DNA of 19,419 nucleotides from the NCBI GenBank assembly GCA_023249955.1, contig JAHFBR010000005.1, positions 1 through 19,419 of the forward strand. The letters run 5' to 3'. The notes beneath the pieces were generated by a model, which worked only from the letters and a program-made list of their open reading frames with translations, was not told where the DNA came from and ran no database searches. Positions 1 through 6,014 of the stretch are shown in pieces. The stretch is from a bacterium. Its GTDB lineage: Bacteria > Babelota > Babeliae > Babelales > RVW-14. Made by a program: the position numbers and the translations under genes. Position 1 is the stretch's first letter, and every line of letters starts with the position of its first letter.

Positions 1-759
1 CAGGGCGTTAAAATGATTTATGCGCTCACGCGCCTGATGCTTAAAAATAATGCATCGCAGGGCTTTGAGCCAATGCTGCCACCATATTTGGTGAATGAAA
101 AAGGATTATACAATGCCGGCAACCTACCCAAATTTGCTGGTGATTATTATAAAGTTGAAGACGAAAATTTGTGCCTGATCCCCACCGCAGAGGTTAATTT
201 GACCAATGTCTTTGCTGGCAAAATTCTGCCCGCCGAGCAACTACCCATTCGCATGACGTCATGGACCAGCTGCTTTAGACGCGAAGCGGGAACCTATGGA
301 TCAACCGAACGCGGGCTGATTCGCATTCATCAATTTGAAAAGGTTGAACTGTATTCGATCAGCGAACCAGAAAAATCTTTTGCTGAACTTGAGTACATGG
401 TTGCGTGCGCCGAAAAACTTTTGCAAATGTTGGGACTGCATTATCAAGTAAGCTTGTTGGCAACGCAGGATTGCTCTTTTCCATCAGCAAAAACGTTTGA
501 TATCGAAGTGTGGCTGCCGGGACAAGATCGTTACTACGAAGTTTCATCGTGCAGCAACTGCACCGACTTTCAAGCGCGTCGCGCACAGATTCGTTATCGC
601 AAAACGACTGACGCTAAACCCAACCTGGTGCACACGCTCAATGCATCATCGCTGGCGTTGCCACGCTTGATGGTTGCGTTGATTGAAAATTATCAGCAGG
701 CTGATGGAACGGTTAAGCTTCCTGATGTGTTGCAAAAGGAGATGGACGCGTTGTGGTAG
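1..759 (+). CDS. serS: Seryl-tRNA synthetase, C-terminal part (5' end outside window)
   Basis: Charges tRNA-Ser (and tRNA-Sec where present) with serine in the cytoplasm. The reading frame is open from base 1, so the gene starts to the left. 252 residues are visible, and a normal bacterial SerRS is about 420-430, so roughly 170 residues including the N-terminal tRNA-binding coiled-coil arm are missing. The class II catalytic core is clear: motif 1 region with LPPYLVN, the IPTAEV serine-binding stretch, motif 2 FRREAGTYGSTERGLIR followed by HQFEKVEL, then FDIEVWLPGQ and EVSSCSNCTDFQARR, and motif 3 LNASSLALPR ending ENYQQADG. In motif 3 the usual Asn-Gly-Ser-Gly stretch is Asn-Ala-Ser-Ser, but the class-defining Arg is kept. 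The stop is followed at once by the palindromic element at 773-883. Identification is certain; only the start is unseen. Confidence 0.97.
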   Translation, partial: QGVKMIYALTRLMLKNNASQGFEPMLPPYLVNEKGLYNAGNLPKFAGDYYKVEDENLCLIPTAEVNLTNVFAGKILPAEQLPIRMTSWTSCFRREAGTYGSTERGLIRIHQFEKVELYSISEPEKSFAELEYMVACAEKLLQMLGLHYQVSLLATQDCSFPSAKTFDIEVWLPGQDRYYEVSSCSNCTDFQARRAQIRYRKTTDAKPNLVHTLNASSLALPRLMVALIENYQQADGTVKLPDVLQKEMDALW

Positions 760-772
760 ATGTAATTTTGCT

Positions 773-883
773 CGTATGGTTCGAGACGCGCGGACATAAG
801 TCCACGCTCCTCACCACGAGCGGCACTTATCCCGTTCGTGGTGAGGAGTCCTGAGCATAGCGAGGGACGTCTCGAACCATACG
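773..883. repeat. Interspersed palindromic element 1 (two inverted hairpin units, cloverleaf-capable)
   Basis: Perfect 16-base inverted repeat at 773-788 and 868-883 (CGTATGGTTCGAGACG and its complement) enclosing a second perfect 13-base inverted repeat at 807-819 and 836-848 (CTCCTCACCACGA). Two small side hairpins fill the gaps: GGAC/GTCC at 792-803, and GTCCTGAGC with GCGAGGGAC at 848-869. Read as units, it is GGTTCGAGACG, variable hairpin, CTCCTCACCACGA, followed by the same unit in reverse complement. It fills nearly all of the serS to DUF58 gap. Related units occur at 12798-12916 and 17304-17369. There is no T-tract, so it is not an obvious terminator. Confidence 0.9.
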
Positions 884-911
884 AATGGGATCACGTACAG
901 AAAGACAAAAC

Positions 912-1799
912 ATGATTGATCAAAGTATCCAAAGCAAAATTAAAAAGATAAAAATCCAAACCAAGCGCATCATGCAAAGCACGCTTGCCGGTGATTATCT
1001 TTCTGCCTTCAAAGGCTCGGGGCTTGAATTTGATCAGATCAGAGAGTATCAGATGGGCGACGATGTACGATCAATCGACTGGAACAGCTCGGCAAAAATG
1101 AACAAGATCATGGTCAAGCAGTTCATTGAAGAACGCGACCGAACCGTAATTTTGGCCATCGATCTTTCCGGCTCAACCGACTACTCTTCGCAACATGAAC
1201 TGCGCCGCGAAAGCATTGCGCAACTTGCCGGAGCGCTGACGTTTATTGCAAGCAATAATAAAGACAAAGTGGGCGCACTTTTTTTTACCGACGCTGTGGA
1301 ACTGTGGATACCACCCAGCAAGGGCAATGTACACCTGGGCAAGATTATTGAAACAATTTTTACCATCAAGCCTCGCGGCCAAAAGACTGATATTGCTGCA
1401 GCGCTGCGCTTTTTGATTAAAGCAAAAAAACGCAATGCCATTATTTTTATGATCTCTGATTGGATTGATGACGTGCATCAGTATCAAAAACTTTTAAAGG
1501 TTGCTAGCTGCGAATACGATCTGGTTGGCGTCAGAATGATGGATCCGTGCGAACAAAGCTTTCCTGATGTTGGATTTATTGAAATTCAGGACAGTGAAAC
1601 AGGCACAGCCATGACGCTTGATACCCGCAATGCCGCATCTGCTCAGCATTTTTTGACACACTTTTTGCACGCACGACTAATGGAACAAAAGCGCATGTTT
1701 GAAAAATTTCGTATCGATTTATTGGATATAACCGTTGGACACTCATTCATACAGCCACTCATCAAATTCTTTCACCACCGCATCAGGAGACAGATTTAG
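912..1799 (+). CDS. DUF58 family protein with von Willebrand A-like MIDAS fold
   Basis: DUF58 proteins are usually encoded with MoxR-type AAA ATPases and VWA membrane proteins (Bat-like clusters); their biochemical role is poorly defined. The family signature GLEFDQIREYQMGDDVRSID followed by W is near the N-terminus, then the VWA-like core: ILAIDLSGS gives the MIDAS DxSxS, KTDIAAAL supplies the Thr, and IFMISDW the later Asp. The length (295 residues) is normal. I chose ATG 912. An in-frame ATG at 885 lies right at the edge of the palindromic element, has no ribosome binding site, and would add nine residues not typical of the family. The stop is one base before the ATG of the next gene, so the two are translationally coupled. 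No MoxR gene is adjacent in the window, which is unusual. Confidence 0.9.
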   Translation: MIDQSIQSKIKKIKIQTKRIMQSTLAGDYLSAFKGSGLEFDQIREYQMGDDVRSIDWNSSAKMNKIMVKQFIEERDRTVILAIDLSGSTDYSSQHELRRESIAQLAGALTFIASNNKDKVGALFFTDAVELWIPPSKGNVHLGKIIETIFTIKPRGQKTDIAAALRFLIKAKKRNAIIFMISDWIDDVHQYQKLLKVASCEYDLVGVRMMDPCEQSFPDVGFIEIQDSETGTAMTLDTRNAASAQHFLTHFLHARLMEQKRMFEKFRIDLLDITVGHSFIQPLIKFFHHRIRRQI

Positions 1800-1800
1800 C

Positions 1801-2244
1801 ATGGACCGCATAGAAAACATTGTCGACTTTCACGATATTTACGATTTTTATTACATACCATTTTGGCAAACACTGTGGTTCAAAATTATTGTTGGCATAG
1901 CCTGCGCCATTGCTCTTACAGCAATCATCTATCTTATCGTTACGCGACGCAAAAAAAAGATCACAGCGTGGGAATGGGCAACACAAGAACTTGCCAAACT
2001 TGCAGGCATGCAACTGAGCAGCAAGGCCGATTACAAAAAATTTTATTTTGCGCTCACGGTTATTACCAAGCAGTATTTGCATGAACGCTACGGCTGGAAA
2101 GTCAGCGATAAGACTGACGAAGAACTTGTTGCGTGGCTTGAATTGCGGTGCTCAAAAAAATTGCCGACGGCGCCTTGTGGATTAAATTTGCCAACATGGA
2201 AGCGCTCAGATCACAAGCCGATGCAGATCTGCAGGCAATGGTAA
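1801..2244 (+). CDS. DUF4381-like single-pass membrane protein, C-terminus out of frame
   Basis: Usual partner of DUF58 proteins. It starts with ATG 1801, with AGGAGA at 1785-1790 as ribosome binding site, one base after the DUF58 stop. A short N-terminal tail is followed by one membrane segment (about residues 22-43, FWQTLWFKIIVGIACAIAL and onward) and a basic stop-transfer RRKKK. The rest is a cytoplasmic helical domain with WEWATQELAKL, KKFYFALTVITKQYLHERYG and DKTDEELVAWLE. In frame it ends after 147 residues in a Cys/Pro/Trp-rich tail that does not look like a protein domain. A convincing helical continuation (LWIKFANMEALRSQ) sits in the -1 frame and ends at 2285. Either the gene has an indel, the assembly has an error, or the ribosome slips at the A7 run. 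The family call rests on context and topology. Confidence 0.72.
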   Translation: MDRIENIVDFHDIYDFYYIPFWQTLWFKIIVGIACAIALTAIIYLIVTRRKKKITAWEWATQELAKLAGMQLSSKADYKKFYFALTVITKQYLHERYGWKVSDKTDEELVAWLELRCSKKLPTAPCGLNLPTWKRSDHKPMQICRQW

Positions 2245-2285
2245 GCATGGTCGAAAGAACTAGGCAACGCTACGAAGAACAGTAA
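2142..2285 (+). other. Out-of-frame C-terminal extension of the 1801 gene, with A7 slippery run
   Basis: In the frame -1 relative to the 1801 gene, the sequence is open from after a TGA at 2139-2141 to TAA 2283-2285. It encodes IAVLKKIADGALWIKFANM and then an amphipathic helix ending RQRYEEQ, which fits the expected end of the membrane protein much better than the in-frame tail. The A7 run at 2154-2160 is phased as A AAA AAA against the 0 frame (Ser-Lys-Lys), exactly the layout of a -1 slippery heptamer. Slipping there gives a 161-residue protein. The good-looking frame already begins before the run (IAVL), which favours an indel around 2142-2153. Confidence 0.6.
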
Positions 2286-2301
2286 CTATGAATCAATAAG
2301 T

Positions 2302-2428
2302 CCGTTCGCCCTGAGCGAAACGACACCTCGTGTCGTGAAGTCGAACGGGTACGAACACAAAAAAATTACATAACGACCCATTCGACTCCGCTCGTCCAGA
2401 GGACTCACTTCGCTCAGGGTGAACGGGG
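2302..2428. repeat. Interspersed palindromic element 2 (two inverted units, CCC/GGG subtype)
   Basis: Two hairpin units. Unit one (2302-2349) has ends CCGTTCG and CGAACGGG, with an inner hairpin around CGACACCTCGTGTCG. Unit two (2377-2428) has ends CCCATTCGACT and CTCAGGGTGAACGGGG. The outermost 18 bases, 2302-2319 and 2409-2426, are complementary with one G.T wobble, so the whole locus folds as one long stem holding both units. Unit one is inverted relative to unit two. The element lies between the membrane-protein gene and hemW. Confidence 0.85.
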
Positions 2429-2491
2429 TTTTAGGGATCCCTGAAATAAGTTGTTGTCCATTATCGCAGTCCCGTTAACAACCATAAGCTC

Positions 2492-3628
2492 ATGAACCGT
2501 TATCCAGATCACCTTTATATTCATTGGCCATTTTGCAGTTTTAAATGTCACTACTGCGACTTTGTTGCGTTTGAACAGCACAGCGAATATCAAACAAGCT
2601 ATCATCACGCATTGCTCAAAGAGATTGCAGGGTTTGCACAACAACTGCCCCCACAACATCCCATCAAAACAATTTTTCTGGGCGGTGGGACCCCAAGCCT
2701 ATATCCACTGGAATGGATCACTGAACTGTTTGCAACACTGCGCAAGCATTTTTCGTTTCAAGAGATTCAGGAGATTACGATCGAAACTAATCCTGCCGAT
2801 ATTGATGAAGAAAAATTAGAACGCTGGCACGAGATTGGCATCACGCGATTGAGCATCGGCGTGCAGAGCCTGAATGACGACGTTTTGCTCAAGCTCAATC
2901 GTCGCCAACGAGCAAGTGATGTGCTACGCACCATGCGCATTGCACCAAAATATTTTGACAATATCTCCGTTGACCTTATCCTAGGCCTTCCTGGAGTTAC
3001 CACAGAAGAGTGGCTTGCAACCATTCAGCTGGCAGTAACCTGGCCCATTAAACATATCTCGGTCTACTTTTTGACCATACACGAAAAAACGCCGTTGTAT
3101 TTTAAAGTAGAGCGAGGTGATGTAAAACTTGCCGACGATCAGTCCATGGTCGAGCTGTATGAAAAAACAGCACAGATGCTTGAAGAGAACGGCTTTGAAC
3201 AGTATGAAATTTCAAACTTTGCACGTGCGGGACATGTCTCAACCCATAATCAGGCATACTGGAACCGCAGGCCATACAAAGGTTTTGGCGTTGGCGCCGC
3301 CTCTTTTGATGGTCAGCGACGCAGTGTTAACACCAACAACCTGACCACCTACTTAACCGAGGCGCCCCACATCCCTGCAACCCAAGAAATTTTGACCCCT
3401 GAACAGGAGCAATTAGAGCTTCTGATGCTGGGTTTGCGACAAAAAAAGGGCATGGCCTTGCATCGTATGGTATACTTTTTAAGTGATTGCGATGTTCAAT
3501 CACTGCAAGCCAACATTGATGAGCTCAAAAGCGCGGGGTTAATTGAGATAGAAAATGATCGAGTTATGCTCACGCGCAAGGGCATGGCACTGGAAAATGA
3601 AATTGTAGTTCGTTTACTCACTTTATAA
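2492..3628 (+). CDS. hemW: HemW, radical SAM heme chaperone (HemN-like)
   Basis: HemW binds heme and delivers it to respiratory enzymes; it was long annotated as oxygen-independent coproporphyrinogen III oxidase. 378 residues, the normal length. The N-terminus has the HemW-type HWPFCSFKCHYCDF with the radical SAM CxxxCxxC cysteines at 15, 19 and 22. Further family blocks follow in order: FLGGGTPSLY, IETNPADI, GITRLSIGVQSLND, VDLILGLPGVT, the HISVYFLTIHEKTPLYF strand, and YEISNFARAGH with HNQAYWNRRPYKGFGVGAASF. The C-terminal winged-helix-like HemN domain is present. True HemN needs an extra N-terminal region that is absent here. ATG 2492 places the cysteine motif at the expected distance, although no strong Shine-Dalgarno is seen. 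A 34-base gap leads to the next gene, probably in the same transcript. Confidence 0.95.
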   Translation: MNRYPDHLYIHWPFCSFKCHYCDFVAFEQHSEYQTSYHHALLKEIAGFAQQLPPQHPIKTIFLGGGTPSLYPLEWITELFATLRKHFSFQEIQEITIETNPADIDEEKLERWHEIGITRLSIGVQSLNDDVLLKLNRRQRASDVLRTMRIAPKYFDNISVDLILGLPGVTTEEWLATIQLAVTWPIKHISVYFLTIHEKTPLYFKVERGDVKLADDQSMVELYEKTAQMLEENGFEQYEISNFARAGHVSTHNQAYWNRRPYKGFGVGAASFDGQRRSVNTNNLTTYLTEAPHIPATQEILTPEQEQLELLMLGLRQKKGMALHRMVYFLSDCDVQSLQANIDELKSAGLIEIENDRVMLTRKGMALENEIVVRLLTL

Positions 3629-3662
3629 GTTTCACCCTCATAGCGTAAGGACATGAAAGCAT

Positions 3663-4124
3663 ATGGCAAAACACGTTGGGGTAAAATTGCCTGAAGATCT
3701 GATTGATTTTTTGAAAACGGAACGTTGCCTGGGCATGCTTGCAACATTCTCCGAAAAAGGCATACCAAACACGACACCTGTTCAATGCATCTATCCCAAG
3801 GGGCAAGAGAGTTTGTTGCTCAGTATCCATAAAGAACACACCGGCTACCACAACATGGTTTGGCAAAAAAAGGTGATGATATGCTTTCTGGGCGAAAATA
3901 ATATCGCCTACAGTGTTCTTGGCAGAGCTGGTGTTGTACGCGCACCATCACAAGTCCACCCACTCATGAACATCGTACGCATTGACATCATTGACATTAA
4001 ATCTGATCGTTCTATTTTAACAAAGGTAGAGCAAGGGGTGATGTGGAGCTATACATCTTCTGAAGCCGAAGAGCTTGTAAAGAGTCTTTATAAAGAGCTC
4101 AAGGACCTTGCAAAAACATTATAA
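3663..4124 (+). CDS. Pyridoxamine 5'-phosphate oxidase-like FMN/heme-binding split-barrel protein
   Basis: 153 residues. The N-terminal half matches the PNPOx-like split-barrel pattern: helix LPEDLIDFLKTERCLGMLAT, then the turn SEKGIPNTTPVQCIY as in xDGxPxxxPV, then LLLSIHKEHTGYHNMVWQKKVMICFL where family members have a conserved segment for flavin contacts. A Gly-Arg-Ala-Gly-Val strand follows. The C-terminal helix is Glu/Lys-rich. AAGGA at 3647-3651 is the ribosome binding site for ATG 3663; an earlier ATG at 3653 is out of frame. The substrate cannot be told from the sequence. Location behind hemW makes a heme or flavin link possible, but the gap of 34 bases is the only evidence. No signal peptide, so cytoplasmic. 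Confidence 0.75.
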   Translation: MAKHVGVKLPEDLIDFLKTERCLGMLATFSEKGIPNTTPVQCIYPKGQESLLLSIHKEHTGYHNMVWQKKVMICFLGENNIAYSVLGRAGVVRAPSQVHPLMNIVRIDIIDIKSDRSILTKVEQGVMWSYTSSEAEELVKSLYKELKDLAKTL

Positions 4125-4144
4125 TCTATTGTAAAGGTGCAGCA

Positions 4145-5371
4145 ATGAAGCAAAAGCGCATATGCCTGGTTGGCTCGTGGGCCATGGTTCTGACCTCAGC
4201 ACTCAACGCAATGCCAGCGAATGCTGATTTTGCCAGTGTCCCACTTGATGCAAATCAAATGGCCGCAGGCGACGCCGCTGCACCTACACCCCAAGGCCCT
4301 GAGACGGTCAATGGAGCCGACAAAATCGGCGTCCAGGGTAACTGGGTAAAAAAACGCGAATGGCTCATTAAGGCACATGAAGCCAATGCAGAGATTCAGG
4401 AAATTGCCGTTCAGGCAGAATCAATCCGTAAATCGTTTATCGAAAAATTTAACACCATCGATGCTGAGCTGGATGAATATTACAAGCAGCTCGGCCTGGG
4501 ACAGGGCAAGGTGCAAGAGCTGTTTGATGGCATCATGCGCTACTTGGAAAAAAAGAAAACAAGCTCGCTGATTGCGCTAGGCATTGCGCCGGGTCAAAAG
4601 CCGGACCGCGAGGCTCAAGCAAAGTCCGAAGCAATTGAAAATACTTTAAAAATCTCCCGCCAACAGCTTGATCAACTTAAGCTTGATATGAAATCGGTCG
4701 AAGATCTGGCACAATCATTGATCGACCGGCTCAACAAGCTTGATGAACACCTGCACACCATTCAAGAGGATGCAACACGCGCACGCAGCGTCGCCAATGA
4801 GTTGTGGAGCATCATTGATCACAATAAAGCACGCGATCGTTATTATGAAATCAAGCTCTCGATTCTTGAAAAAATCAAAAACGTTCAAGCCTATTTGGGC
4901 GCCGACCTGAGCCAAGACTTTGATGCAGTCATGGCCACAATCCAAACTCAAAAGACCAAAACCCTTGAGCAAGTAAAAAAGCTTGAAGAAGAGGGCTTCT
5001 TTATCAAAAACCGTGCAGAGCGCGTCAAAGAGGCAAAAGCGAAAGATCTAACTACCAAGCAGCAACAAGATCTTGAACGCGTTTTATTGGAAAAACAACG
5101 TCAAGCTGCAGCAGCGCAGAAAAAGCCTGCACCACGTACATGGTACCAATCAATCTACGACATGTTCATTGGTCTTATTGCCCGCGTCTTTCAGGGCATT
5201 GGGTCACTTAAAAACATGATCGTGGGTGCTCCTGCGCCAACACCACAAACCGTGAGTGTGCAACCAGTGGCTCCCGCATCACAGCCAATCGCACCCACAA
5301 TGCCAGTAGCTCCTGGAGCACCAGCACTCCCAACAATACCAACCGCTCCAACCATTCCACCTGCGCAGTAA
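4145..5371 (+). CDS. Exported coiled-coil protein with Pro/Ala-rich tail (secreted protein A)
   Basis: No family recognised. 408 residues. An N-terminal signal peptide MKQKRICLVGSWAMVLTSAL is followed by NAMPANADFA (cleavage after NA or ANA likely). A Pro/Ala linker comes next (about 40-60), then a long, strongly charged helical region (about 68-330) with heptad-like Leu/Ile spacing, for example QQLDQLKLDMKSVEDLAQSL and LIDRLNKLDEHLHTIQ. Then an amphipathic or hydrophobic helix (TWYQSIYDMFIGLIARVFQ, about 339-357), and a C-terminal tail of repeated Ala-Pro-Thr-Met/Ile-Pro. Ribosome binding site AAAGGTG lies just before ATG 4145. It is followed by a strong terminator at 5401-5434. Residues 103-125 resemble the end of the next protein (T-I/F-D, then QG.VQE). 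Likely periplasmic, surface or secreted; the function is unknown. Confidence 0.88.
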   Translation: MKQKRICLVGSWAMVLTSALNAMPANADFASVPLDANQMAAGDAAAPTPQGPETVNGADKIGVQGNWVKKREWLIKAHEANAEIQEIAVQAESIRKSFIEKFNTIDAELDEYYKQLGLGQGKVQELFDGIMRYLEKKKTSSLIALGIAPGQKPDREAQAKSEAIENTLKISRQQLDQLKLDMKSVEDLAQSLIDRLNKLDEHLHTIQEDATRARSVANELWSIIDHNKARDRYYEIKLSILEKIKNVQAYLGADLSQDFDAVMATIQTQKTKTLEQVKKLEEEGFFIKNRAERVKEAKAKDLTTKQQQDLERVLLEKQRQAAAAQKKPAPRTWYQSIYDMFIGLIARVFQGIGSLKNMIVGAPAPTPQTVSVQPVAPASQPIAPTMPVAPGAPALPTIPTAPTIPPAQ

Positions 5372-5400
5372 GTTGCTTTCTGTAATTCAGACATGATAGG

Positions 5401-5434
5401 CTCCCTTGTAACCGTACAGGGGAGTTTTATTTTT
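5401..5434 (+). terminator. Rho-independent terminator after secreted protein A
   Basis: Stem CTCCCTTGTA (5401-5410), loop ACCG, stem TACAGGGGAG (5415-5424): ten pairs with one T.G wobble, directly followed by TTTTATTTTT. It lies 29 bases after the stop of the 4145 gene and only 19 bases before the next start codon, whose Shine-Dalgarno begins at 5442. Confidence 0.9.
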
Positions 5435-5453
5435 GAATTGTGAGGGAAGCGTC

Positions 5454-6005
5454 ATGATGTTTTGGGCTATACTTTTTTTGATCGTTACATATTGCAACGC
5501 AATGCCAGACCTTTCAGTTGCTCCATCACCACCTGCCGGTACAATGCCCTCTGGCGTATTTGATGCCGTACCAGCCATACCAACACCAGACGCGCAGGCC
5601 ACACCGCCAGCAATGCCAAGTCCTGATGCCCAAACGCCAGCACCAGCGCCTGCACCAGATGCCCAGGTAGCTCCTGCAGCACCGGCACCGGACGCAACGC
5701 AACCGGCAGCTGCACCAGCAGGCGATGTTCAAGCAACACAACTTGCGTGGCCCGATACTGCCGATCTGGCCGAAGACAAAGTTGGCATGGCACAAGCTGC
5801 AAATCCTGAAATCATCAATCTCTTTAAAGATGCCGAGGGCATCCTTGAAAAAATGGCACAAACGGTTGACCAAATGGTCAAAACACGTGAAGAGCTCTAT
5901 AAAAAATATTTTGCAATCGTAACCACCTTCGATGACTTTTTACAAAACACCAGCATTGCCCAAGGCGTTGTTCAAGAAACGCTAACTTCTTCTGATAAAA
6001 AATAA
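5454..6005 (+). CDS. Small exported Pro/Ala-rich protein (secreted protein B)
   Basis: No family recognised. 183 residues from ATG 5454, chosen because GAGGGA at 5442-5447 is correctly spaced; a TTG at 5433 would put the hydrophobic signal further in and has no site. The signal peptide MMFWAILFLIVTYCNA ends at Ala-Met-Pro. Residues 25-100 are low-complexity Pro/Ala/Gln with PDAQ repeated three times (45, 57 and 68) and once as PDAT. After this comes a helical domain (about 113-180) with KMAQTVDQMVKTREELYKKY and TTFDDFL, then SIAQGVVQETL. This last part resembles residues 91-126 of protein A, as if B kept the signal, linker and first helical block only. SD of the next gene (AAGGAGA) overlaps its stop, so B and C form a transcription and translation unit. 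Confidence 0.85.
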   Translation: MMFWAILFLIVTYCNAMPDLSVAPSPPAGTMPSGVFDAVPAIPTPDAQATPPAMPSPDAQTPAPAPAPDAQVAPAAPAPDATQPAAAPAGDVQATQLAWPDTADLAEDKVGMAQAANPEIINLFKDAEGILEKMAQTVDQMVKTREELYKKYFAIVTTFDDFLQNTSIAQGVVQETLTSSDKK

Positions 6006-6014
6006 GGAGACTCT

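Noticed and set aside
773..883. Cloverleaf fold as a tRNA gene
   Set aside because: The length of 111 bases, the 16-base outer stem, and the lack of the T-arm GTTCRA in place and of an anticodon loop rule out a tRNA; the same words recur at other repeat loci.
885..911. Upstream ATG for the DUF58 gene
   Set aside because: It sits at the edge of the palindromic element with no ribosome binding site; the ATG at 912 gives a normal family N-terminus.
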